Both the position numbers and the translations under genes were made by a program. A stretch of 64,000 nucleotides of DNA. It comes from Ferrovum sp. PN-J185 (GTDB lineage: Bacteria > Pseudomonadota > Gammaproteobacteria > Burkholderiales > Ferrovaceae). Within the stretch, counting starts at the first letter, position 1. Each line of letters starts with the position of its first letter. The stretch spans positions 62,001 to 126,000 of the forward strand of contig NZ_LQZA01000003.1 of assembly GCF_001581925.1 (NCBI RefSeq), written 5' to 3'. Below the pieces are notes generated by a model. It ran no database searches. It worked only from the letters and a program-made list of their open reading frames with translations, and was not told the DNA's origin. Below are positions 28,209-36,577 of this stretch, piece after piece.

Positions 28209-28230
28209 ATGCCACACTTTAGTGTGGCAT
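28209..28230 (-). terminator. Intra-operon hairpin
   Basis: A perfect 9-bp stem ATGCCACAC / GTGTGGCAT with a four-base loop, followed on the - strand by an A/T-rich stretch. It sits between the 41-residue and the 99-residue protein genes inside the oxidase operon. It may be a weak terminator or an RNA-stability element that sets subunit ratios. Confidence 0.5.
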
Positions 28231-28254
28231 ATTGTTTAAAACAAGACAAATCAA

Positions 28255-28380
28255 TTAGCTTTTAATTTGTGGCTTATCTTTATCGTAATTATCTACGAAA
28301 AAACTATAGATAAAAGGAAACACAAAGGCAACCGTAATTGGCAACATAATTGCTAAAGGACCATAATCTAATTCGATCAT
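28255..28380 (-). CDS. 41-residue single-span membrane protein
   Basis: A short frame of 41 codons, starting MIELDYGPLAIM with a helix of about 20 residues (8-28) and a charged tail ending KPQIKS. AGGAG lies seven bases before the ATG. The upstream gene stop is 16 bases away. This layout is like a CcoQ-type or accessory small subunit, but no sequence identity allows a name. It was seen only by reading the gap between larger genes. Confidence 0.72.
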   Translation of the reverse strand: MIELDYGPLAIMLPITVAFVFPFIYSFFVDNYDKDKPQIKS

Positions 28381-28396
28381 TTATTTTCTCCTAAAA

Positions 28397-29029
28397 TTAT
28401 TCTTCAACGTGACCGTGTCTTGGTTGCCATGAAGTGGGTGGCAAACGCTTAATCATCAAGAAAACAGCCAAGAAGAAATAAGACAAATAGAACAAGTCAA
28501 TGGTGTAACCCTTATCCCACCAAGGTTGCTGGCGAATTCGGCTTCCATCAGGACGATAGTTTCCTTCAAAGTTTGCTAAAACAACATTTGGACCTACAAC
28601 TGTATAGTCACCCAAGTGAGCATTATGTGCTTTTAAAGCTTCAATTTGTGGCGCTACAATTCTTAAGTCATCCATGGTAACGGGATGTCTTTCTAGCAAA
28701 GCTTGATTTGCGTTTGGATCTTGCTTAGCTATTTTTTCAACTAACTTCAATGCTTCGTCATCATTTTTAGCATTTAATACCTCAGGGTTTTGCATTGCCT
28801 CAACGTATGGCAAAAATAACTTTGCTGTTGGACGCTGCCCCCAAAGTGGGAAAGTAACCAAAAATGCTGTAACCACAGTTAACAGAACCAACCATACTAC
28901 CGGTACTGGAACTGGATTATTGTCTTCTGTCAAACCACCTAACAATTCTCTTTCCCACAATCTTTTATTTTTTTCTGTGGTTTCATCATCACTGAGCGTA
29001 ACTAATGGATCTTTAAATGACCAGCCCAT
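28397..29029 (-). CDS. Two-helix membrane protein in place of CcoP
   Basis: A 210-residue protein with a charged N-terminus, helix 1 (about 42-62) ending FPLWGQRP, a periplasmic-type domain of about 110 residues, and helix 2 (about 175-194). It lacks any CxxCH. Position just after CcoO is where CcoP would be expected. The 136-residue protein at 20589-20999 looks like a version without the central domain. A run of six G ends three bases before the ATG. Unknown function, probable oxidase subunit. Confidence 0.75.
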   Translation of the reverse strand: MGWSFKDPLVTLSDDETTEKNKRLWERELLGGLTEDNNPVPVPVVWLVLLTVVTAFLVTFPLWGQRPTAKLFLPYVEAMQNPEVLNAKNDDEALKLVEKIAKQDPNANQALLERHPVTMDDLRIVAPQIEALKAHNAHLGDYTVVGPNVVLANFEGNYRPDGSRIRQQPWWDKGYTIDLFYLSYFFLAVFLMIKRLPPTSWQPRHGHVEE

Positions 29030-29091
29030 ATTCCCCCCTATAATTCTTGATTAATTTAGGTGGGGTAAATACCCCACCTCGATACAACGTA

Positions 29092-30033
29092 TTACTTAAG
29101 ATTTAAAATAAAATCTATCAAATGTCTTGCATCGCTATTTGACGCATACATTGGTACTTCAGGTGGGTAAATTCTCTTACCTTCTGCGTACTCACTGTAT
29201 TCTTTACGCCATTTAGCATAATCGATTGGTTTACCGTTAGCATCAACTTTACCCCAGAGATAATCAAAGCGAGGCATAATTGAATGAGGTTGTACCAATC
29301 TTGGGTTGAAAAAGTGCAACATCAACCATTCTTTTGATGCATTACGTGAGCCAACATGCAATAAGTCTGGAGCTTTACGATCAGAACCAAATGCAGTTGG
29401 AGATTCTCCGTTAAAGTCACCTAACATAGGTGGGGCACCAAATACTTGCCAATCCTGAGTTTGTTCAGGTAACAATGTATGACACCACCAGCAACCCTCA
29501 CGAACAAATATTGATTTACCTGCACTAGCATAATAGGTGTTGGCATCACCAGCTGCTTTTAAAACTTGTTCTGGATTCCAACCTTTAGTTGCTGTTGCAT
29601 CTTCAATGTAATATTGCTTTTGGTCATTTGAACGGATCAAGAATACCGCGCCCTGATCTTTACTTGCTTCGTTAATATGACCTTGATCAATACTCAGTCT
29701 TTCTGAAACCTTACCTAAATTTCCTGGATGTAATACGCCACCAGGGAAAGGAGTACCTTTCTCATAAACGTAGGCAGTAGTTGGCTCAATAGGCTGTCCT
29801 GTTTTTGGATCAGTTTTTAATATTACTTTCTCAGGGCGATTCCAACCTAACAGTAATGGGTCATCTAAACTAAATCCTGACTCATGTCCTGCCCAGAGTT
29901 GTTTGTCTAGCGCCACTTCTGTGGCGCTTACTGAAGAAATATCAAAACTGGGTAATAACAATGTAATTGTCATTGATCCGCCTAGCGCTAAGGCAAAGAA
30001 ACGGGATCCGACTTTATACTCTCTAAAATTCAT
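29092..30033 (-). CDS. ccoO: C-family oxidase monoheme subunit, CcoO-like
   Basis: A 313-residue protein with one N-terminal helix (about 10-30) and heme motif CWWCH at 181-185. The stretch FVREGCWWCH, then KAPDLLHVGSR, HFFNPR and IMPRF is the CcoO pattern. Usual CcoO has the heme site nearer the helix; here about 100 extra residues lie between them, so the protein is longer than typical. It receives electrons and hands them to the heme b of CcoN. It follows ccoN by 30 bases. Confidence 0.88.
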   Translation of the reverse strand: MNFREYKVGSRFFALALGGSMTITLLLPSFDISSVSATEVALDKQLWAGHESGFSLDDPLLLGWNRPEKVILKTDPKTGQPIEPTTAYVYEKGTPFPGGVLHPGNLGKVSERLSIDQGHINEASKDQGAVFLIRSNDQKQYYIEDATATKGWNPEQVLKAAGDANTYYASAGKSIFVREGCWWCHTLLPEQTQDWQVFGAPPMLGDFNGESPTAFGSDRKAPDLLHVGSRNASKEWLMLHFFNPRLVQPHSIMPRFDYLWGKVDANGKPIDYAKWRKEYSEYAEGKRIYPPEVPMYASNSDARHLIDFILNLK

Positions 30034-30063
30034 GTCGTTTTACCTCTTATTATTAGTTAAATT

Positions 30064-31470
30064 TTAACGCTCGTAAGCCAGTTCGTGTGGCATACGACCT
30101 TGTGGAACTTCTGTACCTTCACGTGCTGTCATCCACATATTGTAGAGCCAGAAACAGTTACCAACAAACACAAGCGTACCACCAATCCAGCGGGCGATCA
30201 TGTATGGGTGTTCTGCAATAACCACGTCAATATATGGTACTTCATAAATCTTACCGGCACCTTGAATCAATCCAGCAATTGTCATGGATACCCAGTAGGT
30301 GGTAAATCCAATCAACAGTAACCAGAAGTGGATGTTAGCAAGAGTTAAAGAGTAAAGTTTACGACGCATCATGCTTTGTAAACCCAAATACACTGCAGCA
30401 GCTTCTAAGAAGGTTGAAAAACCAAGTAGAGCCAAATGTGCGTGAGCAACAATCCAGCCAGTACCATGGATGTACCAGTTAATTGCGCGTGTTTGCTGAA
30501 AACCGCCTTGCATGTTCAATGGAATAGCCATCAAACAGCCTGTAACAGTAAATCTAACTTCGATATTTTCAACAAACATGTTCCACTTACCTTGCATGGT
30601 AAGAAGAATATTGGATACGAATGCAATTGCAGGTACCAAAATTAACACACCTTCAACTGACGCAAATGATTTGAGCCACTCAGGTAACGGTGCTGACATT
30701 AAGTGGTGAGCAGCAGGTGTTGAATAAAACACAACTACAGACCAAAAATGCAAATGACCAATACGGTGTGAATAAAGTGGGTTACCTGTAACTTTTGGTA
30801 TGGTGTAATAAGCAATAGCTGCAGCAACAGGAGTAATCCACAAGCCGAGTACATTGTGAGCAAACCACCATGTAAGATAAGCTTCTGTCAAACCAGTTAA
30901 GTGGAAAAACTCGGGTAGATTACCAACAGTAAATACAATAGCCAACATAAAGGTTGCCGCTGCAAAGAACCAGTTAGTGGTGTAAATACCTTGAGTTCTA
31001 CGATTTATGATCGTCATCCAAACGTTTACACCAAGTGGGACTACCATAAAGCAAATAATGTAAAGGTCAATAAACCATGGGAAATCAGAATACTCACGAC
31101 CAGAAGTCATACCCGCCCACAAAACGGTTAAGCCTAATGAAAGACCAACGTTCCATAGAAAAGCATTCCATAAGCCAAGCTTCTCTGACCATAGTCTGGT
31201 GTTACCCAAGGCAGGTGTGATATACATCATTGCCATACCAAAAGCCATTGAAATCCAGCCGAAAATAACTGCATGAACGTGAACCTGACGCATGTGCCCA
31301 AAAGACAAGAACTCATAACCGGTTACAAAATCTGGAAAAGCTAATTTAGCAGCATTAAAAGACCCTAAGCCGGTACCAATTACAAACCATACAATGGCTG
31401 AAAATCCCCAATACACTGCTGATGCACCATGAGGTATATCCTCATTTTTTGCCAGCAAATATTTAAACAT
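30064..31470 (-). CDS. ccoN: C-family heme-copper oxidase catalytic subunit, CcoN-like
   Basis: A 468-residue protein with about 12 helices. All six ligand histidines can be placed: the low-spin heme His in MRQVHVHAV (64/66), CuB His205 in WWFAHN and His255-His256 in PAAHH, and heme His343/345 in VAHAHL. The YS motif near 233-234 follows the CuB helix as in cbb3. It differs from typical cbb3 at TFEGP, which aligns with NMQGG (Gln321), and YSY, which reads YSH. Terminal O2 reduction is likely; NO reduction is not excluded. A run of six G precedes the start. Confidence 0.88.
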   Translation of the reverse strand: MFKYLLAKNEDIPHGASAVYWGFSAIVWFVIGTGLGSFNAAKLAFPDFVTGYEFLSFGHMRQVHVHAVIFGWISMAFGMAMMYITPALGNTRLWSEKLGLWNAFLWNVGLSLGLTVLWAGMTSGREYSDFPWFIDLYIICFMVVPLGVNVWMTIINRRTQGIYTTNWFFAAATFMLAIVFTVGNLPEFFHLTGLTEAYLTWWFAHNVLGLWITPVAAAIAYYTIPKVTGNPLYSHRIGHLHFWSVVVFYSTPAAHHLMSAPLPEWLKSFASVEGVLILVPAIAFVSNILLTMQGKWNMFVENIEVRFTVTGCLMAIPLNMQGGFQQTRAINWYIHGTGWIVAHAHLALLGFSTFLEAAAVYLGLQSMMRRKLYSLTLANIHFWLLLIGFTTYWVSMTIAGLIQGAGKIYEVPYIDVVIAEHPYMIARWIGGTLVFVGNCFWLYNMWMTAREGTEVPQGRMPHELAYER

Positions 31471-31563
31471 CGTTACTACCCCCCTTGTTTTTTTACTTCA
31501 AAATTTACTAATACGAATTACACATAACACAAAGGCCTTAGCGTTTGCTAAAGCCCATATTCT

Positions 31564-31674
31564 TTAATGGTGATTTGTATTACTACGATCATGCGGCATT
31601 AAAATATACCAAGATAAGAGCATACTTGAAAATGCTAAAGCAATTCCGAATGCTGCAGCTATTGTATTTAACAT
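31564..31674 (-). CDS. 36-residue single-span membrane protein (CcoQ-like position)
   Basis: A short frame of 36 codons: MLNTIAAAFG, a hydrophobic helix to about residue 26, and a His-rich tail ending NTNHH. AAGGAG lies eight bases before the ATG. It sits between the 91-residue membrane protein gene and ccoN. The size suits a small oxidase subunit such as CcoQ, but the sequence is not close enough to name it. Confidence 0.75.
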   Translation of the reverse strand: MLNTIAAAFGIALAFSSMLLSWYILMPHDRSNTNHH

Positions 31675-31691
31675 GTTAGTCTCCTTATATA

Positions 31692-31967
31692 TTAAGCTGG
31701 ATTTTCAAGAGCATTGTGGCGTTTTAGTGAAATTGCTAGTAACGCAACATAAGCAAATCCAAACACCAACATACACCAGTCAATAAACCCTGTGAAAGTT
31801 GATGGCACAAAAGCCCAGCTCATCCAACCACCCCAGTCTTGAAACTTACCACGTCCAGCAAAACACATAACGGTGGCACCAAACACACTTCCGTTTCCCA
31901 TACCGGTAAGCATGCCACCAACAATCATAATCCAGAAACCACGTTCTCTAATAGACTTTTTTTGCAT
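31692..31967 (-). CDS. Two-helix membrane protein upstream of ccoN
   Basis: A 91-residue protein with two helices (about 10-33 and 59-80) joined by a Gly/Trp-rich loop (GRGKFQDWGGWMSWAF). A run of seven G ends two bases before the ATG, an unusual ribosome site shared with other genes here. It is the first gene of the ccoN transcript after a 195-base gap from actF. No known family recognised. Confidence 0.7.
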   Translation of the reverse strand: MQKKSIRERGFWIMIVGGMLTGMGNGSVFGATVMCFAGRGKFQDWGGWMSWAFVPSTFTGFIDWCMLVFGFAYVALLAISLKRHNALENPA

Positions 31968-32162
31968 TTCCCCCCCTTCGGTACTTTAACCTTTTATCCG
32001 ACTTGTTTTAAATAGTTTAATCAAACTTTCTTTAATAAAAGTAACAAATTATTAAAAATACTGTCACTAAACAGATCTTAAAAATTAAGCTTGCAAAAAC
32101 CTTATTTTCTTTATACCAGCTTAAGATTTACTTTTCAACTAATTTCAATATTTCTAATTATA
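31968..32162 (-). promoter_or_regulatory. A/T-rich gap between actF and the oxidase genes
   Basis: A 195-base A/T-rich gap without a frame worth calling. It is the largest gap in the - strand run from actA to the FixH-like gene, so it probably holds a separate promoter for the ccoN transcript. I could not fix -10/-35 elements. Confidence 0.4.
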
Positions 32163-33167
32163 TTATCTTATTAATTGATTCCTTTTTAATGATCTCCTCA
32201 TGATCATATAAGCAATTCCAAACACTATCACTGTTGAGCCAATATCAAAGACACCAGTCATTGGCATATGGTGGCTTGGATACGTACCTGAAATCCAGGT
32301 ATATCTTTCAATCCAGGTTCCAGCAACAATCGAACAGGCTATGACTGCAATCATATTAGGATTATGACGATTAAACGGAAATACCAACATCACAAAAGGA
32401 AACACAAACTTCATAATAAAAAACGACCAAAATAAATTACCGTAAGGGCCGTTTTGCATCAAGAATATACGGTCAGTTTCTTCACCAAAATTGGCATACC
32501 AAATAATAAGATATTGAGCAAAAAAGGTGTAAACCCATAATATTGAAAAACCAAGCATCATCTGAGCTATGTAGTTATAAACATATCTACTTGGAGACTT
32601 GATAAAAACACCTGATTTGTCTAAAAAATATAAAGTTAATACCAGTACCCCCAAATACATACCAAAAGCACTAATGAAATGATAAATGGCATACATGGAG
32701 CTTTCCCAATCAGGTAACAATGTCATCTCAAAATCCCAGGCAACCATTGTGCAAAATAATACATGTGCAAATGGAATCAACGCAGCCACCCACCTAAAAT
32801 TGTGACTGGCATCAGGGTTGGTTTCTGCTTTTGCCTGTAAACGTACAAATGAGCCATATAAAATACCTACCACGATAAAACCTAGAATTTCTCTTGTAGC
32901 TAGGAATGGTAAATTATTCCAAGTTGGTAATTTTTCATAGGACCCCACCCATGGAAAGGTTAGTTTTCCGCCATAAAGTAATATTAAAAGTAAGACAAAA
33001 GCTAACGGATATAATGAAAAGAACGAAACAGAAATTGCACGAATATCAAAACGCCATTTCGCTCCAACAAGATGTAACAATGCTGCTAACATCACCCCTG
33101 CTAACGACAAATGTAGAATAATTAAAAAATCTACAGTTAGTACTGACCAACTTGAAAAAGAAATCAC
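32163..33167 (-). CDS. actF: Alternative complex III membrane subunit ActF
   Basis: A 334-residue protein of the NrfD-like group with about ten helices. Alternative complex III oxidises quinol and has two NrfD-like subunits, ActC and ActF; this is the shorter. The start is GTG at 33167, with GGGGG seven bases upstream. It follows actE by 22 bases and ends the actABCDEF set. The order and lengths of the set give the name more than any single motif. Confidence 0.88.
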   Translation of the reverse strand: MISFSSWSVLTVDFLIILHLSLAGVMLAALLHLVGAKWRFDIRAISVSFFSLYPLAFVLLLILLYGGKLTFPWVGSYEKLPTWNNLPFLATREILGFIVVGILYGSFVRLQAKAETNPDASHNFRWVAALIPFAHVLFCTMVAWDFEMTLLPDWESSMYAIYHFISAFGMYLGVLVLTLYFLDKSGVFIKSPSRYVYNYIAQMMLGFSILWVYTFFAQYLIIWYANFGEETDRIFLMQNGPYGNLFWSFFIMKFVFPFVMLVFPFNRHNPNMIAVIACSIVAGTWIERYTWISGTYPSHHMPMTGVFDIGSTVIVFGIAYMIMRRSLKRNQLIR

Positions 33168-33189
33168 GCTGTCTCCCCCTTACGCTTTA

Positions 33190-33738
33190 TTATTTTGCTG
33201 AACCAACTGTATTTTTTTGTTGTGCTATTTTTTTGTCATCGGCTACCAGTCCGTGTCGAACATAGTTAACCACATCCCATCTTTCACTTGGATACATATC
33301 ATTGCCATATGACGGCATCAATGCTCCACCAAAGGTAATGTGAGCAAAAATATAACCTTCTGGAACAATCTTTTGAACATTGTCAGAAGTAAGATCAAAG
33401 GGACGCACCAACAACTTTGCGCCAACCAAACCATCACCTGTTCCCGAGGTTCCATGACAGGGTACACAATAAATTTGAAATAATTCACGACCATAACCAA
33501 TCGACTTTTCAGTTGCTGGGTTTGGATTTTTCAACTTCATTGCTTCATCATGAGTTTTAATAAATGGCGTTGTTTTGGTCCCTGCCATAGGTACAGAAGT
33601 TTGTGGGTATGGTCTAACTGACTCAGGTCCTTCTTGAGGCTTAATACTAATTTGGTTAGCCATATCTCGACTCCACGGCCAAGCAAAAGCGACACTGGGT
33701 AACAACACCATTAAACTTAAGAGAGCGCCTCGTTTCAT
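33190..33738 (-). CDS. actE: Alternative complex III monoheme cytochrome ActE
   Basis: A 182-residue cytochrome c with signal peptide (to AFAW near 20) and CVPCH at 91-95, followed by GTSGTGDG and a Met ligand candidate in LMPSYG near 147. ActE is the small monoheme subunit which can pass electrons to an oxidase. It overlaps actD by four bases. Confidence 0.92.
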   Translation of the reverse strand: MKRGALLSLMVLLPSVAFAWPWSRDMANQISIKPQEGPESVRPYPQTSVPMAGTKTTPFIKTHDEAMKLKNPNPATEKSIGYGRELFQIYCVPCHGTSGTGDGLVGAKLLVRPFDLTSDNVQKIVPEGYIFAHITFGGALMPSYGNDMYPSERWDVVNYVRHGLVADDKKIAQQKNTVGSAK

Positions 33739-34259
33739 TTTTTATCCTCCCCCAGGATTTCAAGTGAATGATGTTTTTTAAATATTTCATTTATATATGG
33801 AATAGCTGAGGTCTCAGCTTTGACTAAAATACCAATTTTATCTTCACTGACTCGAGTGTTATATAAAGGACTTCTGTTACCAGGTAACTTCCATCCAATA
33901 AAACATCCAATAACTGTCATCAATACTCCAGACAGAATAAAGAACTCGTAAGTTAAAACCATATCAGGAGGAACAGGAACAACAGGGCGTCCTCCACGAA
34001 CCTGATAGATAAAGGAAGCTTGTGCCGAGGCTACTAAAGTAAGGCCTGTAATTGGACCAAACAACACGCCAATTAACGTAAATAGTTGAACGTATACAGG
34101 ACGTTTGCCAAGCTTCTCAGACAGTTCAGGATGTTCAATTGGGGACTTAATGACTACATCTTTCATACTAAAGCCAGGAAGTTTAGTCTCATTAAGCTCA
34201 TCCAAAACCAGAGCCGCTTCATCCATGTCGTTATATAAAGCAAGTATATGTGATTTCAT
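33735..34259 (-). CDS. actD: Alternative complex III subunit ActD (DUF3341)
   Basis: A 174-residue protein with two helices (about 58-82 and 105-127) and the DUF3341 start HILALYNDMDEAALVLDEL. ActD is a small membrane subunit without cofactors. Its ATG shares a base with the actC stop and its end overlaps actE by four bases, so the genes are coupled. Confidence 0.92.
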   Translation of the reverse strand: MKSHILALYNDMDEAALVLDELNETKLPGFSMKDVVIKSPIEHPELSEKLGKRPVYVQLFTLIGVLFGPITGLTLVASAQASFIYQVRGGRPVVPVPPDMVLTYEFFILSGVLMTVIGCFIGWKLPGNRSPLYNTRVSEDKIGILVKAETSAIPYINEIFKKHHSLEILGEDKK

Positions 34260-35677
34260 TATGCCACCTTCTTCGCTTTAAGCATTTTGCTTTGATCATG
34301 AACCATTTCTTTCACCTCATACATTGAAATAGTAGGGAAGATCTTGCAATACAACATAAAGAGCATGGTAAACCAACCAAAACTACCCGCTACGATGCCA
34401 AACTGAACCCAACTTGGCCACCAACCAGAAGTCCAAGTCCATGGGTACTGCGAATGCCCAAAGGTAGGGGTAATAATTTGCACACGCTCAAGCCACATAC
34501 CGAAGTTTAAAATTAATGACACAACCATCAATGTTGGTAAATGTGTTCTGACAAACTTAATTAGTAATGTGAATGGCATCACCGTAGAACAAAAAACCAT
34601 ACCCCAGAATACGGGCGCATAAGTCCCCGTCATTTTGTCTAACAACTGTTGTTTGGCAATTTCATTAGCACTATACCAAACGGTTGAATACTCAATGATG
34701 TTTAAATAATTCCAAACCATAGCAATTGCAAAAGTCATCTTAATTAACTTATTCAGTATAGGCATTGTCATATATGCCTCAAAACGGAATACATGTCTTA
34801 ATAAGATAAATAGTGTAATAATCACAGCGCAGCCTGAATACAAAGCACCAGCCACAAAATAAGGAGGGAATGAGGTGATATGCCAACCTGGATTTTGTGA
34901 AACAGCAAAGTCTGTTGAAACAATAGAGTGTACTGATACGGCTAAAGGCATTAAGAAACAGGCTAGTGTCATATAAGTCACTCTAAAGGTTGACCACTGA
35001 CGGTCAGTTCCCTGCCAACCCAATGATAAAAATGTATACAGTTTCTTTCTTGCTCCCGTTGCGTTATCCCGACAAATCGCCAAATCTGGAACCATCCCTG
35101 TATATAAAAATAATAGTGATGAAGTCAGGTAAGTTCCAATAGCAGTGGCATCCCACACTAGAGGAGAACTAAAGTTAGGCCAAACCCATCTTTCGTTAGG
35201 GTAAGCTACAACATAATAAAATTGCCAAACGCGTCCTAAGTGAATCAATACGAAGAGCGCTGCTGTTAACAACGAAAAAGTTGTCATTGCTTCAGCGTAC
35301 CTATAAATAGGTTTACGCCAATCAGCATGGATGATGTGTAACAGTGCGGATAACAATGTGCCAGAGTGCCCCATACCAATCCAAAAAATGAAGGTGGCAA
35401 TATAGAGCCCCCACACTTGTGGATTATTTAAATCGGCAACACCTAGACCATTATCATATTGATATTTTTCACAGTAAACACCAAAAGAAAACAATGCCAT
35501 TGCCGCAAAAAATATTACCCAAAATATAGGACGCGGACGATCCATGCTTCGTAATACATCCTTATTAATTCTCGCCCAACTAATATCTTTATCTATATCC
35601 AGATCTTTAGGTATAAATTTCTTTTCGATCTGAATCTCATGATCGTCTGGTATATCGTGATTAATCATTTGGCTCAT
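34259..35677 (-). CDS. actC: Alternative complex III quinol-site membrane subunit ActC
   Basis: A 472-residue NrfD-family protein with about ten helices, matching ActC in length. Conserved stretches are GMGHSGTLLSALLHI near 101-115 and HSIVSTDFAVSQNPGWH near 243-259. ActC probably contains the quinol site and may contribute to proton movement. It lies 48 bases after actB2. Confidence 0.93.
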   Translation of the reverse strand: MSQMINHDIPDDHEIQIEKKFIPKDLDIDKDISWARINKDVLRSMDRPRPIFWVIFFAAMALFSFGVYCEKYQYDNGLGVADLNNPQVWGLYIATFIFWIGMGHSGTLLSALLHIIHADWRKPIYRYAEAMTTFSLLTAALFVLIHLGRVWQFYYVVAYPNERWVWPNFSSPLVWDATAIGTYLTSSLLFLYTGMVPDLAICRDNATGARKKLYTFLSLGWQGTDRQWSTFRVTYMTLACFLMPLAVSVHSIVSTDFAVSQNPGWHITSFPPYFVAGALYSGCAVIITLFILLRHVFRFEAYMTMPILNKLIKMTFAIAMVWNYLNIIEYSTVWYSANEIAKQQLLDKMTGTYAPVFWGMVFCSTVMPFTLLIKFVRTHLPTLMVVSLILNFGMWLERVQIITPTFGHSQYPWTWTSGWWPSWVQFGIVAGSFGWFTMLFMLYCKIFPTISMYEVKEMVHDQSKMLKAKKVA

Positions 35678-35725
35678 AAATTCCCCTCTCTCCCTTATCC
35701 TTTATTGAGACTCTTATTTATATTG

Positions 35726-36574
35726 TTACGCTTCTAAATCTCTCACTCGTTCAAGATAAACGACTGATGGATAAGTCCTAAACTCTTCAAAAATTCTATA
35801 GCCTCGTAAATCCTCATCTTTCTTTTGTTTGTCTTTTTCAAGCGCTATCTGTTGGTTTTTCCATACTTTTGCAACTTGAGACTGAGGATTAGCCAGGTTT
35901 CCAAAAGTAATTGCTGATGTGGGACAAGCTTGAGCGCATGCCGTTGTCACTTCACCGTCTTGAACTAAGCGACCATCTGTTTTGGCATGGTCCATAGACT
36001 CTCTTAAACGCTGCACACAGAAGGTACACTTTTCCATAACCCCTTTACTTCTTACAGAAACATCTGGATTGAGCTGTAACTCTAGGGGGTTAGGCCACGC
36101 AGAATCAGCGTATTGCCACCAGTTAAAATAGCGAACTTTATAAGGACAGTTTGCTGAACAATAACGAGAGCCTACACAGCGGTTATATACCTGGGTGTTT
36201 AATCCATCAGCTGAATGATGCGTTGCTCCTACAGGACAGACTACTTCACATGGAGCAGCTTCACATTGTTGACACATCATCGGTAAAAACTGAGCGCCCC
36301 TATCAGGAACCATATCGACAGGAACGCTCTCCCCCTCCCCCCAATATCTTTCAATACGCATCCAATGCATGGCATGGCCTTTTTCAAACCTTTCTTTTCC
36401 AACAACAGGTAAATTATTTTCTGCATAACATGCTGTTGTACATGCGTTACAACCGGTACAAGCATCCAAATCGATGACCATTGCCCATTTGTAATCTGCA
36501 TTTTTATACTGATCAAGGTATGGACGACGAGCTCTGAAACTTGTCCAGTTTTTTATTAAATTATTTAAAGACAT
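35726..36574 (-). CDS. actB2: Alternative complex III iron-sulfur subunit ActB2 (separate gene)
   Basis: A 282-residue ferredoxin-type subunit with cysteines for four clusters: 39-42-45-49, 101-104-109-113, 133-139-143 (three Cys only, as in a [3Fe-4S] site), and 183-186 with 213-217. The RYCSANCPYKVRYFNWW stretch is a hallmark of complex III alternative and related enzymes. In many species this is the C-terminal part of a single ActB; here it is an independent gene three bases after actB1. Confidence 0.93.
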   Translation of the reverse strand: MSLNNLIKNWTSFRARRPYLDQYKNADYKWAMVIDLDACTGCNACTTACYAENNLPVVGKERFEKGHAMHWMRIERYWGEGESVPVDMVPDRGAQFLPMMCQQCEAAPCEVVCPVGATHHSADGLNTQVYNRCVGSRYCSANCPYKVRYFNWWQYADSAWPNPLELQLNPDVSVRSKGVMEKCTFCVQRLRESMDHAKTDGRLVQDGEVTTACAQACPTSAITFGNLANPQSQVAKVWKNQQIALEKDKQKKDEDLRGYRIFEEFRTYPSVVYLERVRDLEA

Positions 36575-36577
36575 CGC

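Noticed and set aside
30064-31470. Catalytic subunit as nitric oxide reductase NorB
   Set aside because: CcoO-like partner, CcoG and CcoS-like neighbours, and the YS motif after the CuB helix favour a C-family oxidase. No NorD or NorQ is seen.
36151-36477. 108-codon frame opposite actB2
   Set aside because: It is antisense to a conserved gene, and the open frame is explained by the codon use of actB2.
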